NCBI GenBank assembly: GCA_002049455.2
Contig: KV918852.1
Coordinates: 62,001-126,000 of the forward strand
Direction: 5' to 3'
From: Porphyra umbilicalis
Taxonomy: Eukaryota; Rhodophyta; Bangiophyceae; Bangiales; Bangiaceae
DNA length: 64,000 nucleotides
This document shows, one piece after another, positions 32,540 to 42,439 of the stretch. Numbering within the stretch: position 1 is the first letter of the stretch; each line of letters opens with the position of its first letter. The notes under the pieces were generated by a model. That model was not told the DNA's origin, did not search any database, and was given only the letters and a program-made list of their open reading frames with translations. A program made the translations under genes and the position numbers.

Positions 32540-33770
32540 GTCCAAGTCGCGGCCTGCGTGGGGCGTGCCGTTGGTGCTTTGTGGTGGCGTGACGGCAGCG
32601 GACGTGGAGCCGGGCGTGGTGGCGAGGGCGGTGCGGCTTGTCGTGAGGGACGGTGTCCACGTTGCCGCTTGCGCGCGGCGTGCAGCTGGTTCATTTTTCC
32701 GGCGTGGTTTCGGGGGATGTGGAGCTCGACGTGGTTGCGGGGGCGGTGTGGTTTGTGGTGAGGGACGGTGTTCAAGTCGCCGCTCGTTTTTGCGTTCAGT
32801 TTGCGCTTCTTATCGGCGTCGCTGCGGCGATCGTGGAGCTGGACGCGGTGGCGGGGGCGGTACAGCATGTCGTGTCGGACAGTGCGCAAGTTCTTCCTTG
32901 CGTGGGGTGTGCAGCTGGTGCACCTTGTCGGCGTGGTGGTGGCAGAAGCTGCGGCGGACGACAAGCTGGAGGCGGTGGCGGGGGTGGTGCGGCTTGTCGT
33001 GTGGGACGGCGTGCAAGTTGCCGCTTGCGTGAGGCGTGCAGCTGCTGGTTCTCGTCGGCGTGGCGGTGGCGGGGGTGGTGCGGTTCGACGTGTGGGATGG
33101 CGTGCATGTCGCCGCTTGCGTGAGGCGTGCAGCTGGTGGTTCTTGTCGGCGTGGAGGTGGCGGACGTGCATGCGAACGTGGTGGCGGGGGTGGTGCGGTT
33201 CGTCGTTTGGGACGGCGTGCATGTTGCCGCTTGCGTGGAGCTTGCAGTTTGTGCTTCTTGTCGGCGTGGCTGTGCCTGACGGAGAGCTGGACGTGGTGGC
33301 GGGGGTGGTGCGGTTTGTTTCGCGGGACGTCTTGCAGGGTGCCCCTTGCGTGGGGTGTGGAGCTGGTGCTTCCTGTCGGCGTGGCGGCGGCATACGTGGA
33401 GCTGGACATTCTGGCGGGGGTGGTGCGATTTGTCGTGCGGGACCGCTCGCAGGTTGCCTCTTGCGTGGGGCGTACACCGACGTTTTTTTGTCGGCGTGGC
33501 TGCGGCTGACGGGGAGCTGGTCGTGGTGGCGGGGGTGGTGCGGTTTGTTTCGCGGGACGTCTTGCAAGATGCCGCTTGCGTGGGGCGTGCAGTTTGTGCT
33601 CCTTGTCGGCGAGGCGGTGGCGGACGTGCAGCCGGACGTGGTGGCGGGGGGGGTGCGGTTCGTCATTTGGGACGGCGTGCAGGTTGCCTATTGCGTAGGG
33701 CGTACACTTACGTTTTTTTTGTCGGCGTGGCTGCGGCGTTCGTGAAGGTGCACGTGGTGGCGGCGGAGTG
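32540..33770. repeat. 115-bp minisatellite, array 2 (11 units)
   Basis: The same unit as array 1, in the same orientation. Marker positions are about 32568, 32683, 32797, 32912, 33039, 33130, 33245, 33360, 33475, 33590 and 33705. The spacing is 114-115 bp except for one 127-bp unit (32912-33039) and one 91-bp unit (33039-33130). The long unit carries GCGGACGACAAGCTGG, also found in the single long unit of array 1, and it is the fourth visible unit in both arrays. Open frames across this region are artefacts of stop-free composition. Confidence 0.9.
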
Positions 33771-35463
33771 GGGGCCGCTTTGCTCTGGAGGACGGGTAAG
33801 CATCCGTTGTTGAACAGAAGGGTTTTGGTGACGCTGTGATGAAGGACTCGGATGTAGCCGTGGTTGGAAGAAAAACTGCCGTGGACTGTACTCGACTACC
33901 AGCGCCATTTCGTGCTGGAACAGTCAAGCAACTAACGAGGGTGGTATGGCGTGAGAACGACGAGCAACGTCGCTTTTTGAGACAGGCGGTGCAGGCACGA
34001 AATGGTGAGCGGGACCAGCAAAGTCATTGGCGTCCAGCGGACGTTGAGGGCGAGAAGCGACCACATGTCCATTGCGCAGGTCCCACCGACCAGCCCGGGG
34101 TACCTGAGAGCACGGCTCGTGGCTGACCCCCTTGCATACTGAGCAAATCCTTTTACACACACCCCCGCCTTGAAGATCACCATGGAAATGAACAGACAGA
34201 GGGAGATAAAACGCATCATCGACAGGAGGAGTATGACGACAGGAAAAGTCGTTGTGCGGGCACGTAGATGCGTTGTGATGCTGGCGGCCGATGGGCAGCA
34301 CCCCCCAGCAGGTTTTGCATGCCCTCATGTCTGAATTGGAGGAGTCTGGGTGACCGAATGGGACGTGGACATCAGCGAAGAACGGCAGAACGATGGTCGT
34401 CGACACCCATTCCATCATGTCATGCACGCTGCACCCAGCGACACAGGCGGTATACCGCGCTGCAGCAATCCACGGGATGAACAAAAAACAGAACTTCAAA
34501 CAATACTCGACATTCAGAACCATTGGCAATCGGGCCTCCCGCACAGAAACATACCGTGACGCCCGGAAGACTGTGAAACAGAATGAGCGACCACACCAGA
34601 CAGTGGAGCACGCGTGGTGAGCGCATGAGTGGGGGGCTGTTTCTTGTCGTGCAGGATGGGGCTTGGCACCAACTCACAGATCGCGTGCTCCGAAAGGTGA
34701 TTCTAAACACCGCAGGAGGGGATGGCGCAGTCGCTGGCAACGGCAGGGGGCACGTGCGACTCGATCGGCAGCAGGGATGGCGATCCTCGACGGTGACGGC
34801 GGTGGTGTCGACGACGGTGACGGTTGACCCGGCCCGAATTCGACAGCGAGATCCAGCAGATTGACGGATTCTGTGGTCTACTTCTTCAATTTTTTTTATT
34901 CAACCAGGCAAACCGCCTCTGTGGACGATCGATGCAGTCGAGATCTGTAGGTTCGAATCGAGCGTGTCCATCCATGACCACCGACCACCAATCCCAACGC
35001 GTTGAGGTGCAGCCGGGAGCACCGTCTGCGGACTGAGTGCAGCGAGACTTGACAGAAACGTAATTCGCTCTCTGAGCCTGGAGCAATGAAGTGCCCTTCA
35101 GCACCGGACTCGGGCCCAGTGCGCCCGCATCACTTCGTGTTCCGGACTAATGCGCGTCACGTCATCGATACTCGTACGCCGGCATCGCGGAACAAACGTT
35201 CTCCTGCACCGCAATGCGCCAGCAGCCGCACATGCTGCCCTCTCCGGCTCCTGGCCACAGTGCCTCAGTGCCAGACATCTTTCCACCCGATTGCATGTCC
35301 GTCCGGTGCCGACCGACTGGGTCGCACAGGTGGCGCATCCAGCATGGCCACGCCTGCTTCTCGTCTGGGGCGTGGAGAGCAAGGGTCGTGGCGGGAGTCA
35401 CTTCAATGTCTGACGCTTTTCCCCATAGCAAAAGATCGAATCAGATTGAAGACAATGTGAGAT
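33771..35463. other. mostly unrecognised; possible small minus-strand secreted frame
   Basis: A minus-strand frame ending at 33924 contains a hydrophobic start (MVLNVEYCLKFCFLFIPWIA), then Cys pairs (CKTCWGVLPIG; CKRICSVCKG). It could be a small secreted Cys-rich protein, but it matches no family known to me. Nothing else was supported up to the transposase at 35464. Inverted repeats for that transposase were not found. Confidence 0.25.
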
Positions 35464-36498
35464 TTATTCGGCGATGATCGACTCAATGACCTTGCGAACC
35501 CGATCGAACTGCCCGATGATCTGGCGTCGAGAGAGCTTGCTTGCCGCTGTCGCCTGCAACAAATGCTGATCGTCCAACAAGTCCGGCATGGCATACACCA
35601 AGTTCCGGATCACAATCTTCAAGTCATTGAAGACGCCCTCGATTGGTTGCAGGTCGGGACTGTACGGTAGTAGACGCAAAAAGGGGACGCCGTTGTTTCC
35701 GAGGAACATGTCCCCGCCAGCGTGGTGGATGGGAGCATTGTCGAACAGAACGACGCAGTTGTTCGAGAGGTGGCTCCATGGGCGCCCCGGAACATACACG
35801 CCCAGTTTGGGTATGAGCAGTTGCAGGAACAGTCGCCAGTCCGCCGACGTCAGCGCGCCTCTCCCCACCACCACGGACTGGAAGCCCAAGATGCGGCCAT
35901 CACTCGACACCGCCATCGTCGTGCTTGTCCGCGGAACCGACCGGGGGTCCCGACCGTGGACGTTGTCGCGCTCGCGAGCCAATGCCCGCCCGTACAATCG
36001 GAAGACATCGCCACCGTCTGTGTGTGTCTCGTCGACTGACACGATGCAGCGCTCGGGAATGTTGTCCCTGACGCGGGCGTGGACGCGCCGCACGGCGGCC
36101 AACGACTCATGAAAGAGACGGAGCGAGCGCTTGCGTGTGAAGCCCAACTTGTGCAAGTGCCGGTCGATCATACTCTTCGATGCACGCAGAGCAATAAACT
36201 CGCCGCTGGGGTGGTTGTGCATCAGCTTGAGCATCTAAGAGTGTTCCCTGAACAGAGCCCGCGGGTGCTCTCGGACCAGGTGCACAATGGCCGTCATGAG
36301 CGTCCTGTCAAACCGGCGGCTGTTGTGGGGCTGGTTCTGCCGCAACGGCTCCCTCCATACTGATCCGTGCTCCCGGTAGTACTTGGACCAGCGCTTGAGA
36401 GTTGACCGCTTGACGCCAATGTTCTTATAAATGATGCTCTTGCGCACCACGTTCCGCAACATCGTCACAGCTACAAGACGCATGTTGACGCTGTACAT
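35464..36498 (-). pseudogene. IS630/Tc1-mariner-type (DDE) transposase, one in-frame stop
   Basis: From the ATG at 36498 the minus strand has 344 sense codons interrupted only by one TAG at 36235. The N-terminal part is a helix-turn-helix (KNIGVKRSTLKRWSKYYREH). The catalytic domain has all three acids: IVSVDETH (Asp), VVLFDNAPIHH (Asp) and PYSPDLQPIEGVFNDLK (Glu). The C-terminus is helical with normal family length. It is distinct from the transposase at 6811, with different motifs and an intact triad. Apart from the single stop it looks recent. Terminal repeats were not identified; the 149-bp array begins within 60 bp upstream of the start. Confidence 0.85.
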
Positions 36499-36555
36499 CT
36501 CAGCCAGTCAGGATAGCACAGTAACTAGCTCCCCAACGACCAAGCCCTGCACAGC

Positions 36556-37232
36556 AACGTGCTCGAACAGCCACAGCAGCGCGCCAACGCGCACTTGCAC
36601 GCCGCGCATGAGCACCACACGAGCCGGCACTCGGACCCGCAGCAGCACTGCCAGCAGCACCGCGTTCACGGCCACAACAGCCGTGCCAAGATGTCCACCA
36701 GGCGCACCGCCTTCGCCGCCGCCATCACAAGCTCCACTGCAAGGTGCACGACGCGCAAGAGCACCACGACAGCGGGCACGTGCACCCGAAGAAGCACCGC
36801 CAGCAGCACCGCGTGCACGGCCACAACAGCCGTGCCAAGATGTCCATCAGACGCACCGACTCCGCCGCCGCCACCACAAACTCGACTGTATTGTGCACGA
36901 CGCGCAAGAGCACCACGACAGCCGGCACTTGTACCCGGAGCAGCACAGTCAGCAGCACCGCGTGCACGGCCACAACAGCCGTGCCAAGATGTCCACCAGG
37001 CGCACCGCCTCCGCCGCCGCCACCACAAACTCCACTGCAACGTGCACGACGAGCAAGAGCACCACGACAGCCCGCACTTGCACCCGCAGCAGCATCGCCA
37101 GCAGCACCGCATGCACGGCCACAACATTCGTGCCAAGATGTCCACCAGGCGCACCGCCTCCGCCGCCGCCACCACAAGCTCCACTGCAACGTGCACGACG
37201 CGCAAGAGCACCGCGCCTTGGCCACCCCCCCC
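36556..37232. repeat. 149-bp minisatellite, about 4.5 units
   Basis: CACGGCCACAACAGCCGTGC occurs at 36667, 36816, 36965 and, slightly changed, at 37114, an exact 149-bp period. Units also share AAGATGTCCACCAGGCGCAC and CAAGAGCACCACGACAG. A partial unit precedes the first marker. 149 is not a multiple of three and all frames are largely stop-free, so the 220- to 426-codon frames here are not evidence of genes. Confidence 0.9.
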
Positions 37233-38108
37233 TCGAGATGCAAACCGAGGCAACCACGTTCGCGTGGCCGTCGGCGCACGTCCCCGTCGCCGACGGCGGC
37301 CGGGTCGAGATGTGAAAGATTATCCGAGACGCACTTCCCGCGCGCCTCCGCCACCCCCCTCCCCGACATCAAAATCAAGCCGACCACGTCCGCATCGGCG
37401 ACAGCGCCCGTGTCGTGGCGCGATGCCGGGTGCGCTACGCGCTCACCGCGCGGCTCCGCGACAGCCCCCCGGCGCCTTCAAATGGCTCTCCCGACCGCCC
37501 CAGTGTGGTGCCACCGTTTATGCACAGCGACACGCTGCGCGTGGCCCGCTCTCCAACTTCGGGCGCCACGACGGCGCCAGGCACCAGGAGGCAAACGAAC
37601 GCAACGTGAGCACCGCGCGTGAGCGACTCCGACCGGCATATTCGTCGTGCGACTGCACTCGCGTGTGTTCGAGATATTGCTCTCACTGTGCAGTGGCGCG
37701 AGATCATTGGAAGATAGCTGTCAGGAAACTTACAGAGATCCCTTCCACCGCCCCGCTCTGTGCCGCACAAATCCAGCAGACTTTGTCTTTCCCGAACGTG
37801 ACACGAACACAAGAAAGTCCTGTGTTGTGCACGCAATAGGAGCCGTCTTCGAATTAGCGTCGACTCTCGGGCGCACACGCTGGGCTGAGAAAAATGAGGC
37901 GCGTCGTATGGTCGTCATTGCACTACAAGTTCAGCTGCGTATCCAGTGGCACAAACGACGCGCGCAATGCACCGGAGAAATAAAAGCCTTTCCAAGGACA
38001 AAGGACGGGGCACAACGCCAAGCGCGCATGAGGTTCTCATTGATGCACCTCCCCGGCGGCCGACGGCACCGCGTCCTGTAGGTCCGTGAGAAGCAGCACA
38101 CGCACACT
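37233..38108. other. unrecognised region 3' of the E(z) gene
   Basis: GC-rich to 37620, then ordinary composition. A plus-strand stretch (EATTFAWPSAHVPVADGGRV; VRIGDSARVVARCRVRYA after a stop) looks slightly protein-like but is short. The E(z) gene ends at 38109 on the opposite strand, so its 3' UTR probably lies here. No polyadenylation signal stood out. Confidence 0.35.
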
Positions 38109-41100
38109 TCACTCAACCCACCCTGGCACCTCGTATCCATAATCGAAGAACAACTCCTCCCCGGCACACAGCGGCGCCTTGGCAAACAGCCCGACTCTAA
38201 TCTCGCCACACATGCTCAACAGCTTCGCCTCGACGTTGGCATGCACCGTCGTGCGGTGGTTCATGAATTTCATTCGGTTGCCTACCCGTGTAGCGGCTAT
38301 GTTCACCGCCTTGGTGATGGAGTACAGGAAGCTCACCCCCTTGGCGTCGTACACGCGCCCACGCGCTGCCGCCTCCGCATTTGAGATGAGTTCACCGACA
38401 AACTCACCAACGAAGTCCCCTTCCGCCGCACCTTCAACAGCGAAGACACCGAATCCGTGAGCGTCCGAGCGACCGAGCACGCAACGAACGCGGGCACCGA
38501 CTTGGAGTTGGACGTTGCGACAGCGACGGCGGCCTACAACGCCTCCGGCAGCGAAACCCCCGCTCTCAACGTCAGCCGCAATCAGCAACCCCGCTCCTCG
38601 TAGTACCTGCGCACCGGCACGGTGCACGCCGTCATTCGGTGAGTGAGGCGCACCGTTGACCCCAGTGCTTGGATGCCAATGCGCACCGCAAGTGTCGCAG
38701 GCATCTGGGTCGCACTGCCTGTCGACCGCGAAACACGGGCACTCATCCGTGTCGCACCTTGACGGCGGCACACATGCACACCAGATGCAACGACCGCACA
38801 ACCGAGACCCAGGCGCTGGGACACTCTCGCAGATTGAGTGTGCAGAGCCCAAGCCTGCCGAAGACGGCGAGGCCGCCGTCGAGCGATACTGAGCTCACCC
38901 ACACGTCTTCTCGCACGCCAACCAGGTGCGCGCGCACCGACACCGCTCCTCTGTACACTTTCCGCTCCGAAAGCAGGGCGCAAAGTCGTGCACCTTGTCC
39001 GGCGCGGAGGGGTCGTCCTGACTGTTGGTCGTGCCCGATTGACGAGAGGCGCAGGAGCTGCCAAGAGAGCAAGGCGGGGCAGGGGAGCTCTGCGACACCG
39101 TTTCCGACCCCCCGCTGTCCTCGTCCAACCCGCCGGCGCAACTCCCCGCCGTCGCCTCAGAACTCCCGACAGCTTCCAGGCCAGGGTCCTGCAACGGCTG
39201 CTCCACCGGTGACGCGCAGAGCAGAGGGAGCCCCGGACCCTCCAAGAACTCAGACACGCGGCGACACGTCTTTCCAGCCACAAACCGAGCAACGCGGCAG
39301 GTGTCCTGTACACCGACAATGTCACCTCCCATCTGCAGCAGCCCCACCTCGTCGACTCGCAAACCGCCCACAGCACGAGGCCTGGAACGCATAACAGCTC
39401 GCATGCGGGGGTCGAGACGGCACTCAAAGCACCCACTGGCCACCTGGGCGATTGCCGAGTGAGGGATTCGGGCGCGCCGCCCACGCCACAGAGAAGACAA
39501 CGACGTCCGCTGCCAGACGTCATCGACACGTGCGACTTCCACATCCTTCGCATGAGTGGTTGATGGCCGAGGAACGTCGTCGTCGCCCTTCGCCGAGGAG
39601 GTACCAACTACAACGGCCGAACCATCGCCAACAGAACCGCCGACAGCGCTGCTGAAAGCGGGTGACCCAGTCCCGCTTGCAGTGGCGCGCCTCATGCCAC
39701 CGGCGAAACGCCCGGCAACGTCGCCATCGCGTGGGGCAACAGCAACGCTTCTAGCCACAACAGTGGAAACCGGCGGGCGGCCGCGGCACCCTGCATCTGG
39801 CCTAACATCTATTCGCCGCGCGTCGTCGGCGACGGCCGAGCCAACACGTAACTCGACACTCGGACCAACATGCAGACCCGTCGCGTCCGCCCAGTCGAAG
39901 TCAGCCGAGAACCGTGCGCCTGCGCCGGCGTTCGGGGCAACTGGGGCGACTGCCGAGTCGCCCCAAGCGCGGCGGAGAGACCACTCTAGCCCGTCCGCGT
40001 CCGCACCGTCGGCGCCACGAGGAAGACTAACCGGGCGAGGGGGAAGCGGCACAGCTAGCGGGTCGCCGTCACGTGCGCCGTGCAGCCGACACGCATACGG
40101 CAGACACACACGGCACAAGAGACGACTCAAATTTACCCTCTGCGGCAGCTGCACTTCGCCCGTCACCGCTATAGCGGGTCCGGCAACACTGGCACCGGTT
40201 GGCGCCGCGTGGCCAGCACCGAATAGAGTGCCGACAGACGGCAGGTGCGCGGCAGCATCAGCGCCGCCATGAGCTCGAACGACTGTGCGTAGCTTCCGAA
40301 CAGCAGCGGCATCGTTGCGCATCGCGTCGCTCTCCGTGTGCGACTGCCGAACTAGCTCGGCTTGCAGCAGAGCCCACTCACGACTCAAAGGGGGGAGGCG
40401 AGCGGCTGCGACGTCGGCCGCTGACGCCGCAGCTGCAAACGTGGAGGACCCAAAAGCGACCGGTGCGCCTCGCAATAGGGGCTCGGGAGCGCCGCTCCCG
40501 CGGCTTGGAAACGCATAACCAGCCACACGGCCGCCATGCTCCCGTAGAGCGCCGCTAGCGAGCACCACTGCGAGGCTGACGCCACCCGTCAGCTGCTCCA
40601 CAGCGGTTTGGTAGGTAGCCTGCGCCTCGCCATCTAACGCGGCGCGGCGGTGGTCATCCCCCCTCCGCTAGACGAGCTCAGCCACGTGCGTCATGTGAAG
40701 CAGCATCTCCCCCAGCACCGTGCTCAAGGTGTGCACCACCGCCGGCGAGTCACCAAGCGCTTGAACAACTGCGTACACGCCGGCGCGCTGCGCCATCCGG
40801 AAGGTCCGCTCTCTAAGCGAATGGTATCGATTGCCGAGGTGGGTCGGCCCATCGTCTGACGCGTCCTTGCCGTCACTGCTGCATTCGGGGGCCGTCAACC
40901 CGTTCTTGCGTATGATGTTGGCCGCCGCAGCATGCGCGTCGTCGTTGTCTCCGCGGTAAGGAGTGTGATTGAAGGAGGCAACGCCCCCGACCCGTCACCA
41001 CGACCGCCGCATCGACGTATACGCTGACGCCGTCGGGAGACGCTCAACGGCGGGCAATATCACAACTGGCACCGCCCGCTCTGGGACGTCAGTTGCGGCA

Positions 41101-41855
41101 GTGGTCGCCCCGCTTGTCGACCATGAAGCCACGCGAGCAGCATGAGCAGCGTCAATGCCACCAGCTTCACGCGCGGCAGCAGCAGAGCCGAGGCCGTGTG
41201 CGGTGAGCAGGGTAGGGGGCGACGAGCGAGACGGTTGGGGGACGTAGTGGCAACCCGGTCTTACACCGCGCGGGACAAGCGGCGAGGCTCGTGACATTTG
41301 CATGAACTTCAATATCGTGCGCTGCCTCTTGCAGGGGGGGTTGCTCTGCCTGGCATCCAGCTCCACGACGGCTGCTCCAACCACTCCATCGTTCCCAGCA
41401 GGACTTCCCCCGCCAGCAGTGCTACCACACAAGCCGCCACGGCCACTCGGGCCACCTCGGGACTCTCCTTTCGCCTCCACCAGCAATACTTCGCCATCGC
41501 GAAGAACGACCGAGGCGTCCGACCTCACACCACACGGATCAATCGCAGCCTCAATGGGTGCCGGGCGGACAAGGGCGCCCGCGCCCGCCCCCGCCACATA
41601 CCGCGCACACCTCAATACCGTTTGACGCTTCACAGCAATAGCAATACGAACTTCCGCGCTGCGACGCTGACACGTGCAGCGCCCTGCTCGCCCGTACAGA
41701 CGATAAGCAACACGATGGATGCTGCGTGCATCGCCGGCGACAGCAGCAACGCGCTCAGCTTCTTCAGCGTCCGAGTCGACATCAGACAGGGCTCCTTCCG
41801 CGTTTGGCCACTCGTCCACGAATGCCTCGTCAGAGCCACGACGCGCTGCATCCAT
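38109..41855 (-). CDS. E(z): Enhancer-of-zeste homologue, PRC2 histone H3K27 methyltransferase (KMT6/EZH)
   Basis: Minus-strand host gene of about 1,200 codons. The ATG at 41855 opens an acidic region (DEWPNAEGALSDVDSDAEEA). RGD in NHTPYRGDNDDAHAAAANII (about 40950) aligns with the EZH2 segment around IPYMGDE. A motif LCRVCLPYACRLHG (about 40115) corresponds to EZH2 FCRRCFKYDCFLH. A SANT-like region ends AGKTCRRVSEF (about 39260), matching EZH2 GTKTCRQVYEF. A Cys-rich CXC domain (FAPCFRSGKCTEERCRCA; RCDTDECPCFAVDRQCDPDA) precedes the SET domain (HGFGVFAV to GEELFFDYGYE, about 38460-38130). Two short introns restore the frame (listed separately). One in-frame TGA at 40995 is unexplained. The residue at the EZH2 Tyr641 position is Phe, and that at Ala687 is Met. 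Known role of the family: nuclear, with ESC and SUZ12, silencing genes and transposons by H3K27 methylation. The identification is firm; intactness is not. Confidence 0.88.
38824..38898 (-). other. 75-bp intron in the E(z) gene
   Basis: The minus strand has exon ...GAGAAGACGTGTGG, then donor GTGAGC at 38898 and an acceptor ending GAGAG at 38824. Removing it deletes 25 codons, including the in-frame TGA at 38895, keeps phase, and joins two halves of the CXC domain. A CTCAAT near the acceptor could serve as branch point. The acceptor choice is less certain than the donor. Confidence 0.6.
40620..40673 (-). other. probable 54-bp intron in the E(z) gene
   Basis: The frame is open on both sides but contains a TAG at 40668. 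A GT at 40673 and the CAG ending at 40620 define a 54-bp, phase-keeping intron that removes it. An alternative donor GTGGCT 12 bp upstream gives 66 bp and also keeps phase. Neither donor is canonical, so an actual stop codon remains possible. Confidence 0.4.
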
Positions 41856-42439
41856 CGTGCGGACCCCAGACAACCACGAGGCAGCGACCAATGGCACGTA
41901 CTCGCGACCGCTGACGGCTGACAACCAATGACAATGATGGCACGCAGATGAAAGCACGCCCGCTTGCTCGAGGTGCTTCGGAATTGAGACAGCAACGGGG
42001 TGTCTGGTGCTTTCACTCAGATCAGACCAATCAGAATGTGAAATGAGACATGGGCGGCGTATTTGCGACCTCAAATCCGATATTTGTCCCACTCACATTG
42101 ATCAATTGTGCATTCAATTTGGGCCCTCCGGACGCATCCGTCCAATACACAAGCACCGCGCCCCTTGCAGTGCTCGATGCCAATTTCGTTCCACTTGGTC
42201 CGGCCCGACGCTCAACTCCGGCTGTCACGCCTCTGACTGAACGCCAGTGGCGTTCACTGCCGCTGGCGCCGTGGTCGTTTGCAGGCTGTCACCAACCCAA
42301 TCCTCACCCCCTCCGAACGCCCGGCCATCGACACAACTCCATTACCGCGAAAGCCACACCTTGTCGACGACAGCGACACCTTCGTGCCACGAGCTTCCGC
42401 CCATCTCGACAGCCGCCACACGCCCGCCTCGCCCGACCG
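41856..42439. other. E(z) upstream region
   Basis: Contains the probable promoter and 5' leader of the E(z) gene (the frame stays open to 42092, so an earlier start is possible) and about 200 bp of unique sequence before the 236-bp array. No TATA-like element or other site was recognised. Confidence 0.4.

Noticed and set aside
32527-33745. Long frames of 379 (minus) and 325 (plus) codons
   Set aside because: Same reason: second 115-bp array.
28340-33770. Tandem arrays as CRISPR
   Set aside because: Units are contiguous and diverged without unique spacers, and the setting is eukaryotic.
36431-37839. 426-, 294- and 292-codon plus frames and minus frames of up to 220 codons
   Set aside because: Produced by the 149-bp array; the peptide repeats change frame at each unit.
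38582-39607. 341-codon minus frame
   Set aside because: It is a shadow of the E(z) gene in another frame; the E(z) frame carries the conserved domains.
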